A stretch of 64,000 bases of DNA from Thermomonas aquatica (GCF_006337105.1 NZ_CP040871.1:496001-560000), one strand, 5' to 3'. Shown: positions 49,496-58,611, counted from the first letter of the stretch. The notes: generated from the sequence alone by a model not told the origin. Numbers and translations: made by a program.

Positions 49496-50592
49496 GCATG
49501 GATGCGCCCGGCAATGCGGCCACCGCCAGCGACCTGGTCGCAGCGGGCGATCCGATGCAGCCGGCGATCAACCGGCTGCTCAACGAACCCGGCCGCTTCG
49601 GCTTCTTCCAGGCGGTGCGGCTGCTGTACGGCGCAAACGGCTTCGACGGCCGCGGCACCGGCGCGCGCCCGGGACCGCTGCGCTTCACCACCCCGGCGTC
49701 GCTGGCGTTCCCGCCGTCCGAGCTGCACTCGATCGTGCAGGCCGATGCCGCGACCCGGGTATGCGTGAACTTCATGGGCCTGACCGGCCCGAGCGGCATC
49801 CTCCCGCGCACCTATACCGAGCTGCTGATCGCGCGCAAGCAGGTCCAGCGCGACCAGAGCGCGCAGGATTTCTTCGACCTGTTCAACCACCGGCTGGTCT
49901 CGCTGTTCTGGCTGGCCTGGGCCAAGCACCGGCCGGAGATCGGCCGCCAGTTCGGCTTCCACAATTCGGTCTACCGCTACCTCGAGCACGTGGTCGGGCT
50001 GGGCACGCCTGCATTGCAGGCGCGGCTGCATCCGAACAAGCGCAGCAGCAGCCCGGCGAAGCCATTGCCGAGCGCGGCGATGACCTACTTCTCCGGCCTG
50101 ATCGCGCAACGCCCGCACGGCGAACGCGCGATCGCCCAGGTGGTGTCGGCGGTGGTCGGCGCGCCGGTGCAGGCCAGCGGTTGCCTGGGCACCTGGCAGG
50201 ACATCGCCATGGATGCGCGCACCCGGCTCGGCCGCGACAACAACCGCCTGGGCGCTGGCTGCGTGCTCGGCGCCCGCTACTGGGACCGGCAGACCACCCT
50301 GCGCCTGACCATCGGTCCGATCGACCGCAACAAGTTCAACGCCCTGCTGCCGCGCGGCGCGCGCCTGCCGGACATCATCGAACTCACCCGTTTCCTCACC
50401 GGCCTTGCGCTCGACCTGCACATCCGCCTGTCGCTGCGCGCCGACCAGGTGCCGCCGCTGCGGCTGGGCGCGCGCAACGCCGACCGACCGCAACTGGGCT
50501 GGAACACCTGGCTGCGCGGCCGCTCCGATCCGCGACCCGCAAACGACTGCGAATTCCACTTTTCGGCAATGGGAGGCCAATCATGGCACTGA
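49492..50592 (+). CDS. tssG: type VI secretion baseplate subunit TssG
   Basis: A 366-residue TssG. The start overlaps the tssF stop. RFGFFQAVRLL, FVNFMGLTGPSGILPRTYTE (here CVNFMGL) and FFDLFNHRLVSLFW are the recognised segments, ending in a typical C-terminal half with LGWNTWLRG. Ten bases overlap with clpV downstream, indicating tight coupling tssF-tssG-tssH. Confidence 0.95.
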   Translation: MSMDAPGNAATASDLVAAGDPMQPAINRLLNEPGRFGFFQAVRLLYGANGFDGRGTGARPGPLRFTTPASLAFPPSELHSIVQADAATRVCVNFMGLTGPSGILPRTYTELLIARKQVQRDQSAQDFFDLFNHRLVSLFWLAWAKHRPEIGRQFGFHNSVYRYLEHVVGLGTPALQARLHPNKRSSSPAKPLPSAAMTYFSGLIAQRPHGERAIAQVVSAVVGAPVQASGCLGTWQDIAMDARTRLGRDNNRLGAGCVLGARYWDRQTTLRLTIGPIDRNKFNALLPRGARLPDIIELTRFLTGLALDLHIRLSLRADQVPPLRLGARNADRPQLGWNTWLRGRSDPRPANDCEFHFSAMGGQSWH

Positions 50593-53243
50593 ACCTGCGT
50601 GCGCTGATCGCGCGATTGAACACCACCGTCCGCGGCGCGATGGAAGGCGCGGCCGGCCTTTGCATGTCGCGCGGCCACTACGAAGTGGAAGTGGAACACG
50701 TGCTGGCCAAGCTGATGGAGGTGGAGAACAGCGACATCCGCCGCATCCTGCGCCAGTTCGAGATCGCGCCGGAGGCGCTGGAACGCGAACTCGGCAAGGC
50801 GTTGGACGGCTTCAAGACCGGCAACCAGCGCACCCCGGCGCTGTCGGCGATGATCCCGAAGCTGTTCGAGGCGGCCTGGGGCTGGGCCTCGATCGAGTAC
50901 GGCGAGGCGAAGATCCGCAGCGGCCACGTGCTGGTCGCCCTGCTGGCGGATTCGGAACTGCGCAGGCTGGTCAGCGTCAGCGCGCGCTCGCTGGAGAAGA
51001 TCAATCTCGAGACCCTGACCAAGAATTTCCACGCGCTGACCGAAGCCTCCAGCGAAGCCAAGGATGCGCGCGCCCTCGGCGATGCCGGCGGCGCGATCGG
51101 CGGCGACGCGGCCTCGCCCGGCGCCGCCGGCGGTGGTGGCAGGCCGAGCAAGACGCCGAACCTGGACCAGTACTGCATCAACCTCACCCAGCGCGCACGC
51201 GAAGGCAAGCTGGACCCCGTGCTGGGCCGCGATTCCGAAATCCGCCTGATGATCGACGTGCTCACCCGGCGCAGGCAGAACAACCCGATCCTCACCGGCG
51301 AGGCCGGCGTCGGCAAGACCGCGGTGGTCGAGGGCCTGGCCCTGCGCATTTCGCAGGACGACGTGCCGCCGCAGCTGAAGGGCGTGGAACTGCTCTCGCT
51401 CGACCTCGGCCTGCTGCAGGCCGGCGCCAGCGTGAAGGGCGAATTCGAGAACCGGCTGAAGGGGGTGATCGAGGAGGTCAAGTCCAGCCCGAAGCCGATC
51501 ATCATGTTCATCGACGAGGCGCATACCCTGATCGGCGCCGGCGGCGCGGCCGGCCAGAACGATGCGGCCAACCTGCTGAAGCCGGCGCTGGCGCGCGGCG
51601 AGATGCGCACCATCGCCGCCACCACGTGGAGCGAATACAAGAAATACTTCGAGAAGGACCCCGCCCTCACCCGCCGCTTCCAGGTGGTCAAGGTCGACGA
51701 ACCCGACGACGACAAGGCGGTCTCGATGCTGCGCGGCGTCGGCCAGGCGATGGCCGCGCACCACAAGGTGCGCATCCTCGACGAGGCGATCGTCGAAGCG
51801 GTGAAGCTCAGCTCGCGCTTCATCCCCGGCCGGCAACTGCCGGACAAGGCGGTCAGCGTGCTGGACACCGCCTGCGCCAAGATCGCGATCGGCCAGAACG
51901 CCACCCCGGCGCGGATCGAGGACGCCAAGCGACGGCTCGACGTGCTCGCCACCGAACGCGCGCAGCTCGACAAGGAAACCGCCGGCGGCAGCGACCATGG
52001 CAAGCGCCTGGGCGAAATCGCCGAGGAAACCGCGAAGCTGACCGAAGCGCTGGCCGCGGACGAGGCCCGCTTCGCCCAGGAAAAAGAGTTGGTGGCGAAG
52101 ATCCACGCCGAACTGGACAAGGTCGAGGCGCTGGCCGCCGACGATCCCGCCCGCGCCGACGCGGTGGCCACGCTCAATGCATTGCGCGGCGAACTGAAGG
52201 CGCTGCAGGGCTTCGAGCCGATGATCCTGCCGGTAGTGGATTCCTCCGCAGTGGCGCAGATCATCGCCGGCTGGACCGGCATCCCGGTCGGGCGCATGGT
52301 CGCCGACGAGATCCAGACCGTGTTGAAGCTCAAGGACGCGCTGGAGGAACGCGTGATCGGCCAGAGCCATGCGCTCGACGCCATCGCCCAGCGCGTGCGC
52401 ACCTCGCGCGCCAACCTGGAAGACCCGGACAAGCCGAAGGGCGTGTTCCTGCTGGTCGGCACCTCCGGCGTGGGCAAGACCGAGACCGCGATCGCGCTGG
52501 CCGACGCGCTGTACGGCGGCGAGCGCAGCATGATCACCATCGCCATGTCCGAATACCAGGAGGCGCATACCGTCTCCAGCCTCAAGGGTTCCCCGCCCGG
52601 CTACGTCGGCTACGGCGAGGGCGGCGTGCTGACCGAGGCGGTGCGGCGGCGGCCGTACTCGGTCGTCCTGCTGGACGAGATCGAGAAGGCGCACCCGGAC
52701 GTGCTGGAACTGTTCTTCCAGGTGTTCGACAAGGGCCGCATGGAGGATGGCGAAGGCCGCGAGATCGACTTCCGCAACACCCTGATCATCCTCACCTCCA
52801 ACGCCGGCACCGACCTGGTGATGCAGGCCTGCAACGCGTCCGATGAGGTGCCGACCGTGGCCTACCTCAACGACCTGCTCAAGCCGGAGCTCAACCGGGT
52901 GTTCAAGCCGGCCTTCCTCGGCCGCACCGCGATCATTCCCTACTACCCGCTGCGCGACGAGAACATGCGCAAGATCGTGCGCCTGAAGCTCAACAAGATC
53001 GGCAAGCGGATCAAGGCCAACCACGGCGCCGGCTTCGAGTACGACGAGGCGGTGGTCGACGCCATCGCCAAGCGCTGCACCGAGGTCGATTCCGGCGCCC
53101 GCAACATCGACAACATCCTGACCGGGACCGTGCTGCCGGAAGTGTCCGGGCACGTGCTGGAGAAGATGGCCGAAGGCGGCGGCATCGCCAGCATCCGGAT
53201 CGCGGTCGGCGAAGACGGCGGCTTCGCCTATTCGGTGGCTTGA
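50583..53243 (+). CDS. tssH: type VI secretion ATPase TssH (ClpV)
   Basis: An 886-residue AAA+ disassembly ATPase. The N-terminal Clp-type domain (1-150) recognises contracted TssB. A Gly/Ala linker leads to AAA1 with Walker A GEAGVGKT near residue 240 and Walker B IIMFIDEAH. A middle coiled coil (about 445-540) follows, then AAA2 with Walker A GTSGVGKTET near 625 and VVLLDEIEKAH. All catalytic motifs are intact. It recycles the sheath after firing. A 26-base inverted-repeat hairpin lies after the stop. Confidence 0.97.
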   Translation: MALNLRALIARLNTTVRGAMEGAAGLCMSRGHYEVEVEHVLAKLMEVENSDIRRILRQFEIAPEALERELGKALDGFKTGNQRTPALSAMIPKLFEAAWGWASIEYGEAKIRSGHVLVALLADSELRRLVSVSARSLEKINLETLTKNFHALTEASSEAKDARALGDAGGAIGGDAASPGAAGGGGRPSKTPNLDQYCINLTQRAREGKLDPVLGRDSEIRLMIDVLTRRRQNNPILTGEAGVGKTAVVEGLALRISQDDVPPQLKGVELLSLDLGLLQAGASVKGEFENRLKGVIEEVKSSPKPIIMFIDEAHTLIGAGGAAGQNDAANLLKPALARGEMRTIAATTWSEYKKYFEKDPALTRRFQVVKVDEPDDDKAVSMLRGVGQAMAAHHKVRILDEAIVEAVKLSSRFIPGRQLPDKAVSVLDTACAKIAIGQNATPARIEDAKRRLDVLATERAQLDKETAGGSDHGKRLGEIAEETAKLTEALAADEARFAQEKELVAKIHAELDKVEALAADDPARADAVATLNALRGELKALQGFEPMILPVVDSSAVAQIIAGWTGIPVGRMVADEIQTVLKLKDALEERVIGQSHALDAIAQRVRTSRANLEDPDKPKGVFLLVGTSGVGKTETAIALADALYGGERSMITIAMSEYQEAHTVSSLKGSPPGYVGYGEGGVLTEAVRRRPYSVVLLDEIEKAHPDVLELFFQVFDKGRMEDGEGREIDFRNTLIILTSNAGTDLVMQACNASDEVPTVAYLNDLLKPELNRVFKPAFLGRTAIIPYYPLRDENMRKIVRLKLNKIGKRIKANHGAGFEYDEAVVDAIAKRCTEVDSGARNIDNILTGTVLPEVSGHVLEKMAEGGGIASIRIAVGEDGGFAYSVA

Positions 53244-53300
53244 GCCTGTCCGCCTCCCGCCGCGTGCAGGCACCCGTACCAACAGGACTAGGCCCTTCGC

Positions 53301-53334
53301 GCTATCCGCGGCGATGCAGTACGCCGCGGATAGC
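53301..53334. repeat. perfect 13-bp inverted repeat (hairpin) downstream of clpV
   Basis: GCTATCCGCGGCG and its exact reverse complement are separated by an 8-base loop. There is no T tract, so it is not a classical intrinsic terminator. It sits midway in the 156-base gap between clpV and vgrG. It may act as an mRNA stabiliser, a transcription attenuator or an operator. Confidence 0.75.
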
Positions 53335-53399
53335 ACTTCGGACGAATGTCGCGCGGCCGCGCGACCGCGGACGATAGGCATCGACAAGCGACCACGACC

Positions 53400-55517
53400 A
53401 TGCCCAGTCTCTCCACCAGCAACCGCATGTACTTCCTCGCCCTGCACGAGTACGGGGAGGACGACCTGCTGATCGAGGAAATGGCCGGCCACGAGGCCAT
53501 GTCGCAGCTGTTCGAGTTCCGCCTGCGCCTGCTCTCCGAACGCGACGACATCGACCCGCGCAAGATCATCGCCAAGCCCGCGATCCTGCGCATCGAGACC
53601 TGGGACAGCAACCACATGGGCGGCGAGCGCCACTGGAACGGCGTGGTATCGCGCTTCCAGCGCACCGGCCGGGTCTCTTCCGCCGACGGCGAGGACCTGT
53701 ATTCCTACGAATGCGACATCGTGCCGTGGTTCTGGTTCATGACCCAGCACGAGGACTGCCGGGTCTTCCAGAACAAGACGGTGCGCGAGATCGTCGAGAC
53801 CATCTTCGACGAGTTCGCCTACGACGATTTCCGCTTCGAGCTGAGCGAGGACCATCCCTCGCTGGAGTACTGCACGCAGTACCACGAGACCAGCTTCGAC
53901 TTCATCTCGCGCCTGCTCGAACGCGAGGGCATCCATTACTACTTCCGCCACAACGAGGAAGGCGGCGAAACGCGCCACATCCTGGTGTTCACCGACAACA
54001 ACGCCAGCAACCCCGCGCTGGACCCGGCCACGATCCCGTTCCACCACGCCGGCACCGCCGAATCCTTCGACGCGATCCGCACGCTCTCGCTGGACCAGCA
54101 GATGCGCACCCGCAAGGTGACGCTGCGCGACTGGGACTATGGCAAGAAGAAGCTGGTGCAGGAAGACACGCCGACCGTGCTCGAGATCGGCGAGGACCGC
54201 GATCTGGAGCGCTACCGCTATCCCGGCGGCTTCGTCGAGTCCAACGTCGGCAAGTACCGCTCGCGGGTGATCATGGAGGCGGAGGAAGCCAGCCACATGC
54301 GCTTCCGCGGCGACAGCCAGGTGCGCACGCTGGCGCCGGGCCACACCTTCACCCTGGAAGACCATCCGTTCGACGAATTCGACATCGAATACATGGTGCT
54401 TTCGGTCTGGCACCACGGCCGCAACAACCTGACCAACGACGGCAGCGCTTCCGAATACGGCAACGAATTCACCCTGCAGCCGCACGAGGTCACCTGGCGC
54501 GCGCCGCTGAGCACGCCGAAGGCGCATGTCCGCGGCCCGCAGACCGCGCTGGTGACTGGCCCGCCGGGCGAGGAGATCCACGTCGATGCGCTTGGCCGCA
54601 TCAAGATCCAGTTCCACTGGGATCGCCTCGGCCAGTACGACGAGAAGAGTTCGTGCTATGTGCGCGTCATGCAGTCATGGGCGGGCAATGGCTACGGCAG
54701 CCTGTTCATCCCGCGCATCGGCATGGAGGTGGTGGTCGGCTTCCTGGAAGGCGATCCGGACCAGCCCATCGTCACCGGCTGCGTCTATAACGGCGTCAAC
54801 AAGCCGCCGTACGCCAACGATGGCTACACCACGCGTTCCGGCATCAAGACGCTGTCGTCCAAGGGCGGCGGCGGTACCAACGAGTTGCGCTTCGAGGACA
54901 AGAAGGGCAGCGAGGAAGTCTTCCTGCAGGCGGAGAAGGACTTCAACGTCAACGTCAAGAACAACCGCACCGAATCGATCGGCGCGGACTCCAACCACGA
55001 CATCGGCGGCAAGCACCTGATCCATGTCGGAGGCGATCGCCACCTGAAGGTGGACGGCGAATCGTTCACGGGCGTCACCGGCAACTTCTACCAGGGCAGC
55101 AAGAGCGACCACGAGGTGTGGGCACAGGCCGAGTTGCGGCTGCTGGGCAAGTCCTCGGTCTGCATGGCCACCAAGGGCACCATGGACATCCATGGCGGGC
55201 AGAAGCTGGTGCTCGAGGCGAACACCCTGATCAGCCTCAAGGTGGGCGGCAGCGGCATCGTCATCGACCCGAGCGGCGTCAGCGTGGTCGGCCCGATGAT
55301 CAAGCAGAATTCCGGCGGCGCGCCGAGTGCCGCGATCAATCCCAGCGGCTTCGATGTCGAGCAGGCGCAAGGCACCCATTCGACCGAGGATGGCCAGGTC
55401 ACCGACCCCATCCAGCAACTGCAAGCGCAGGCGTTGATCAACGCCGCGCAGCAGGGCCAGCCGTTCTGCGCCGAATGCGAAGCCGCGCGCGCCGCCTACC
55501 AGGCGTTGATGGCATGA
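53400..55517 (+). CDS. vgrG: type VI secretion spike protein VgrG (TssI)
   Basis: A 705-residue VgrG. The gp27-like hub (about 10-390) includes YECDIVPWFWFM and the EREGIHYYFRHNE segment. The gp5 OB-fold has GPPGEEIHVDALGRIKIQFHW, followed by the beta-helix needle with NELRFEDKKGSEEVFLQAEKD. The needle is followed by a tail with a GSGIVIDPSGVSVVGP beta-prism and a last helix with a CAEC motif (FCAECEAARAAYQAL). The tail is the likely docking site for the DUF4123 adaptor and cargo encoded next. Start MPSLSTSNRMYF lacks a clear ribosome-binding site. Confidence 0.96.
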   Translation: MPSLSTSNRMYFLALHEYGEDDLLIEEMAGHEAMSQLFEFRLRLLSERDDIDPRKIIAKPAILRIETWDSNHMGGERHWNGVVSRFQRTGRVSSADGEDLYSYECDIVPWFWFMTQHEDCRVFQNKTVREIVETIFDEFAYDDFRFELSEDHPSLEYCTQYHETSFDFISRLLEREGIHYYFRHNEEGGETRHILVFTDNNASNPALDPATIPFHHAGTAESFDAIRTLSLDQQMRTRKVTLRDWDYGKKKLVQEDTPTVLEIGEDRDLERYRYPGGFVESNVGKYRSRVIMEAEEASHMRFRGDSQVRTLAPGHTFTLEDHPFDEFDIEYMVLSVWHHGRNNLTNDGSASEYGNEFTLQPHEVTWRAPLSTPKAHVRGPQTALVTGPPGEEIHVDALGRIKIQFHWDRLGQYDEKSSCYVRVMQSWAGNGYGSLFIPRIGMEVVVGFLEGDPDQPIVTGCVYNGVNKPPYANDGYTTRSGIKTLSSKGGGGTNELRFEDKKGSEEVFLQAEKDFNVNVKNNRTESIGADSNHDIGGKHLIHVGGDRHLKVDGESFTGVTGNFYQGSKSDHEVWAQAELRLLGKSSVCMATKGTMDIHGGQKLVLEANTLISLKVGGSGIVIDPSGVSVVGPMIKQNSGGAPSAAINPSGFDVEQAQGTHSTEDGQVTDPIQQLQAQALINAAQQGQPFCAECEAARAAYQALMA

Positions 55518-55638
55518 CCTGTTTCACCGCCCCGTTACGTATGACTTATGGCACGGGGATGGAACCCTTCCGTCGTCGGCGCCATGGTTCGCGACGGTCG
55601 CCGCATGCCGCCTTCGGCCGCATCCGACGCCAACGGCC

Positions 55639-56214
55639 ATGCCGATGAACGCCCGGAGACGTGACCAGGTGATCCCGCAAGGCCAATACGAATCGCTGCA
55701 CAGGATGGTCTTCGGGCACCCCGCGCGCGCCGTGTACGCGGTCATGGACGGCGCCATGATCGAGGGCCTGCCCGGCCGCCTGGCGAAAATCGCACCGGAC
55801 GCGGCCTGCCTGTTCGAGGGCACGCTGGATCCGATGCTCAGCGCCGCCGCCCCGTGGCTGGTGAAACTCGACCCCGAGAGCACGGCCACCCAGATGGCCT
55901 TGCGCGAGGGCTGGAACGGCCATTGGGGCATCGTCCTGCTGACCGACGCCGGGCTCGACCTGCGTAGCGTGCGCTCGCACCTGCGCCGGGTGCTGCGCGT
56001 GCGCGCGCCGGACGGCGCCAGCATGCTGTTCCGCTTCTACGATCCACGCGCGTTCCGCACCGTCATCCCGGTGCTGGATCCACCGGCGCGCAGGGAATTC
56101 TTCGGTCCGATCCACGGCGTGTACGTGGAAGGCCGCACACCCGACTGCGCGCTGTTCTTCGCGCGCGATGGCAGGCCCGAGCCGCAGGCGCTGCCGCTGT
56201 CGACGGCGGCCTGA
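55639..56214 (+). CDS. DUF4123 effector-adaptor protein
   Basis: A 191-residue protein with the DUF4123 pattern: YAVMDGAMIEGLP near residue 32, the APWLVKLD segment, WGIVLLTDAGLDLRSVRSHLRR, and MLFRFYDPRAFRTVIPVLDP. DUF4123 proteins (Tap/TEC) load effectors on VgrG in other systems. It is located 121 bases after vgrG and 11 bases before a 118-residue protein gene, so it probably serves the cargo encoded just downstream. ATG at 55645 is an alternative start. Confidence 0.86.
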   Translation: MPMNARRRDQVIPQGQYESLHRMVFGHPARAVYAVMDGAMIEGLPGRLAKIAPDAACLFEGTLDPMLSAAAPWLVKLDPESTATQMALREGWNGHWGIVLLTDAGLDLRSVRSHLRRVLRVRAPDGASMLFRFYDPRAFRTVIPVLDPPARREFFGPIHGVYVEGRTPDCALFFARDGRPEPQALPLSTAA

Positions 56215-56225
56215 AGGAGTTCGAG

Positions 56226-56582
56226 GTGCTTGCAGTCAAACGCAAACAGATGGCGGCGATCGGCGAGGTGCAGTTGCGCAACAACCTCGCGGATTTCCTC
56301 GGCCGCCACGTGGACGGGCTGTCCTCGCTGCCGCTGGACCGGCTGGACGCCGAACTGGACGCGATCATCGCCTACTGCCGCAAGGCCGGGCTGAAGAGCC
56401 AGCGCGCGGTCGCATCCTATGCACTGGCCTGCTCGCTGTTCGGCAACCAACGCGTGGCCGGCGACCCGTCGATCATCGGGGTGCTGGCCGACCGCAGCAG
56501 TTCGCAGCTGGACCGCGCGCTGCTGATCGAAATGTGGACGGCGGCCGCCTATGGCGACTACCGCCGGACGCAGGGAGGCTGA
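56226..56582 (+). CDS. uncharacterised 118-residue helical protein of the VgrG cargo module
   Basis: A GTG start with AAGGAG six bases upstream. The predicted protein is mainly helical, with charged N-terminal Lys/Arg, LADFLGRHVDGL, a LDRLDAELDAIIAYCRKAGL helix and a SQLDRALLIEMWTAAAYGDY end. No known domain was recognised. Position between the DUF4123 adaptor and the Ala-rich protein, and coupling to both by short spacers (11 bases and 1 base), suggest a chaperone or second adaptor. No signal peptide is present. Confidence 0.72.
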   Translation: MLAVKRKQMAAIGEVQLRNNLADFLGRHVDGLSSLPLDRLDAELDAIIAYCRKAGLKSQRAVASYALACSLFGNQRVAGDPSIIGVLADRSSSQLDRALLIEMWTAAAYGDYRRTQGG

Positions 56583-56583
56583 C

Positions 56584-58140
56584 ATGTTCGAAGGACTCAC
56601 CGAAGGCCTGTCGAATATCGGCGCCGCCGCCGGCCAGGCGGTGCAAGGCGCGCAGCAACAGGCCGCCGCTGCGGCAAGTTCTGCCGCGAATGCCGCGCAG
56701 GGCGCGATCGGCGAAGCGCAGACCGCGGTTTCCAACGCCGCCGCGGCCGCGGCCGGTGCCGCCAACGGCGCGGTCGCGCAGGCGCAACAAGCGGCGCAGC
56801 AGGCGGCGGCCCAGGCCGGCGCCGCCGCGCAAGGCGCGCTGAACCAGGCCAACCAGGCCATGGATGCCGCGCGCAGCGCCGCCAACGACATGGCGCAAAA
56901 CGCGCTGGCGCAGGCCAACGAGGCGCTGACCAATGCCAGCCAGCAAGCCGGCGCCGCCGCGCAGAACGCGCTGGCGCAGGCGCAATCCGCGGTCGACGAT
57001 GCGCAAAACCAGGCCAAGGCGATCGCCCAGGGCGCGCTGACCGCGGCATCGCAGGCGCTGGACAACGCCATGGCCAGCGCCGAGCAGGCCGCGCAAGGCG
57101 CCATCGACAATGCGATGGGGATGGTCGACAACGCGATGTCGATGATCGAGGACGGGGTCGGCAACGCGCTGGATGCCGCCAACAACGCCATCGACCAGGC
57201 CCAGGACATGCTGCGCGACGCCGCCACCGATGCGCTGCAACAGGCACGCAGCGCGGTCATCGACAACGCCCGCGATGCGCTCGGCCAGATCGCCTCGGCG
57301 CTGGACGCGCTGCCGACCAGCTTCCCCGACCTGCCGATCGATTTCCCTGCCTCGGACTGCCCGTACGTGCGGGCGCTGCAGGATGAACTGGCCCGTCGCG
57401 CCGCGCAGGCCAACAATGCGCTGGGCAATGCGGTCGGCGCACTGAACGACATCGCCGGGCCAATGCTCGACCAGGCCAACAACGCGCTGGACCAGGCCGA
57501 CGCGCTCGCCGACCAGGCACTGGCCGCGATGGACGATGCGATGGGGGCGCTGGACGACGCCCAGGCCGCCGCCAACAGTGCCGCGCAGCAGGCGCTCGGC
57601 GCCGCCAAGGATGCCGTGCAACAGGCGCAACAGGCCGTGCGCGACCAGGCCGCCGCGGCCATCGCGCAGGCGAAGGATGCGGTCAACGGCATGAAGGAGC
57701 AGGCGCAGCAGGCCGCGCAGGGCGCCATCGACCAGGCCATGGCCGCGGTGGATTCCGCCCAGCAGCAGGCTGGCGACGCCGCGCAACAGGCCCTCGCCGG
57801 CGCGCAGGATGCCGCCGCGCAGGCGCAGCAGCAGGTGACCCAGGCCGCGCAACAGGGCTTGGCGCAGGCCAACCAGGCCGCGCAACAGGCGCAGCAGGCC
57901 TTGAGCGGCGCCGCGCAAGGCGCGCTCAACAATGCGCAGAACGCGGCGCAAGCGGCTGCCGCGCAGGCGGGCGAAGCCGCGCAGGGCGCGATCGCGAGCG
58001 CGCAGGGCGCGATCGGCGAAGCCTCGAGTGCGGTCGGCCAGGCCGCGCAGGGCGCGGTGGCGACGGCGCAATCCGCCGCCGCCGGCGCTGCCGAGGCGAT
58101 GGGCAACGCCGCCGAGTCGCTGGGCAACCTGTTCGGTTGA
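56584..58140 (+). CDS. 518-residue Ala/Gln-rich helical protein, candidate T6SS cargo
   Basis: Start ATG has GGGAGG six bases upstream and follows the 118-residue gene by one base. The sequence is dominated by Ala with Gln, Asn, Asp and Gly in repeating AAQxAxxxA-like units, which should form long amphipathic helices, in two blocks (about 1-235 and 270-518). They are separated by a unique non-repetitive stretch with SFPDLPIDFPASDCPYVRAL around 241-262, holding the only Cys. No signal peptide, TM helix or enzyme motif is visible. It lies in the vgrG/DUF4123 module and is followed by a strong terminator, so cargo, scaffold or spike-associated roles are all possible. Confidence 0.75.
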   Translation: MFEGLTEGLSNIGAAAGQAVQGAQQQAAAAASSAANAAQGAIGEAQTAVSNAAAAAAGAANGAVAQAQQAAQQAAAQAGAAAQGALNQANQAMDAARSAANDMAQNALAQANEALTNASQQAGAAAQNALAQAQSAVDDAQNQAKAIAQGALTAASQALDNAMASAEQAAQGAIDNAMGMVDNAMSMIEDGVGNALDAANNAIDQAQDMLRDAATDALQQARSAVIDNARDALGQIASALDALPTSFPDLPIDFPASDCPYVRALQDELARRAAQANNALGNAVGALNDIAGPMLDQANNALDQADALADQALAAMDDAMGALDDAQAAANSAAQQALGAAKDAVQQAQQAVRDQAAAAIAQAKDAVNGMKEQAQQAAQGAIDQAMAAVDSAQQQAGDAAQQALAGAQDAAAQAQQQVTQAAQQGLAQANQAAQQAQQALSGAAQGALNNAQNAAQAAAAQAGEAAQGAIASAQGAIGEASSAVGQAAQGAVATAQSAAAGAAEAMGNAAESLGNLFG

Positions 58141-58164
58141 GCGCAGGCGCTCGGCTGCGCCTGC

Positions 58165-58193
58165 GAAAAAGCCGGCGCATGGCCGGCTTTTTC
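58165..58193. terminator. bidirectional rho-independent terminator
   Basis: A perfect 12-bp stem GAAAAAGCCGGC / GCCGGCTTTTTC with a 5-base loop. The A run on one side and T run on the other let it terminate both the plus-strand T6SS module and the convergent minus-strand PAAR-like operon. Confidence 0.92.
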
Positions 58194-58211
58194 GTGGACC
58201 CCGGCCTGGAT

Positions 58212-58601
58212 TCAGGGAATCAGCTCGGTGAATTGGCCGGGGCTGGTCACGCTGACCACCCCGCCCCACAGGCACATGCAGGTGCAGGTGTTGTCGACCG
58301 CCGGCATGTTGCCGATCAGCAGGTTCGGCACGCCGGGCATCCAGGGCGTCTGCGTCATCGGGATGCAGGGTTGCGGCGTGAGCACGCCGCTGGCCGCGGC
58401 GGTCGCCGCCGCCACCTGCGGGTTCGACGGCGTGATGCACATCCCGAACGGCTGGATGTTCACCATCGGCTGGTGGTCCAGGATGTTCGCCGCCGGCTGG
58501 TTGCCGGACAGCACCATGTTGGTCGGCAGGACCACCAGGCTGGATGGCGCCACGCCGAAGCTGCACATCAGCATGGCGCCATTGACCACCTGGATCGGCA
58601 T
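58212..58601 (-). CDS. PAAR-like protein (DUF4280)
   Basis: A 129-residue protein with the DUF4280 pattern: VVNGAMLMCSFGVAPSSL at the start, NIQPFGMCITPSNPQVAAAT, GVLTPQPCIPM and the C-terminal MPGVPNLLIGNMPAV. DUF4280 proteins are PAAR-like tips that sharpen the VgrG spike and can recruit effectors. Several Cys residues could bind metal, as His/Cys do in PAAR. It is convergent with the Ala-rich gene across a terminator and lies 10 bases downstream of the OmpA gene, in the same direction. Confidence 0.86.
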   Translation of the reverse strand: MPIQVVNGAMLMCSFGVAPSSLVVLPTNMVLSGNQPAANILDHQPMVNIQPFGMCITPSNPQVAAATAAASGVLTPQPCIPMTQTPWMPGVPNLLIGNMPAVDNTCTCMCLWGGVVSVTSPGQFTELIP

Positions 58602-58611
58602 CGCCGGATCC

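Noticed and set aside
50277..54617. Open frame of about 1446 codons on the minus strand
   Set aside because: It is antisense to tssG, clpV and vgrG, whose translations match known families throughout. The antisense product is His/Arg/Val-rich without domains and is a typical artefact of high GC.
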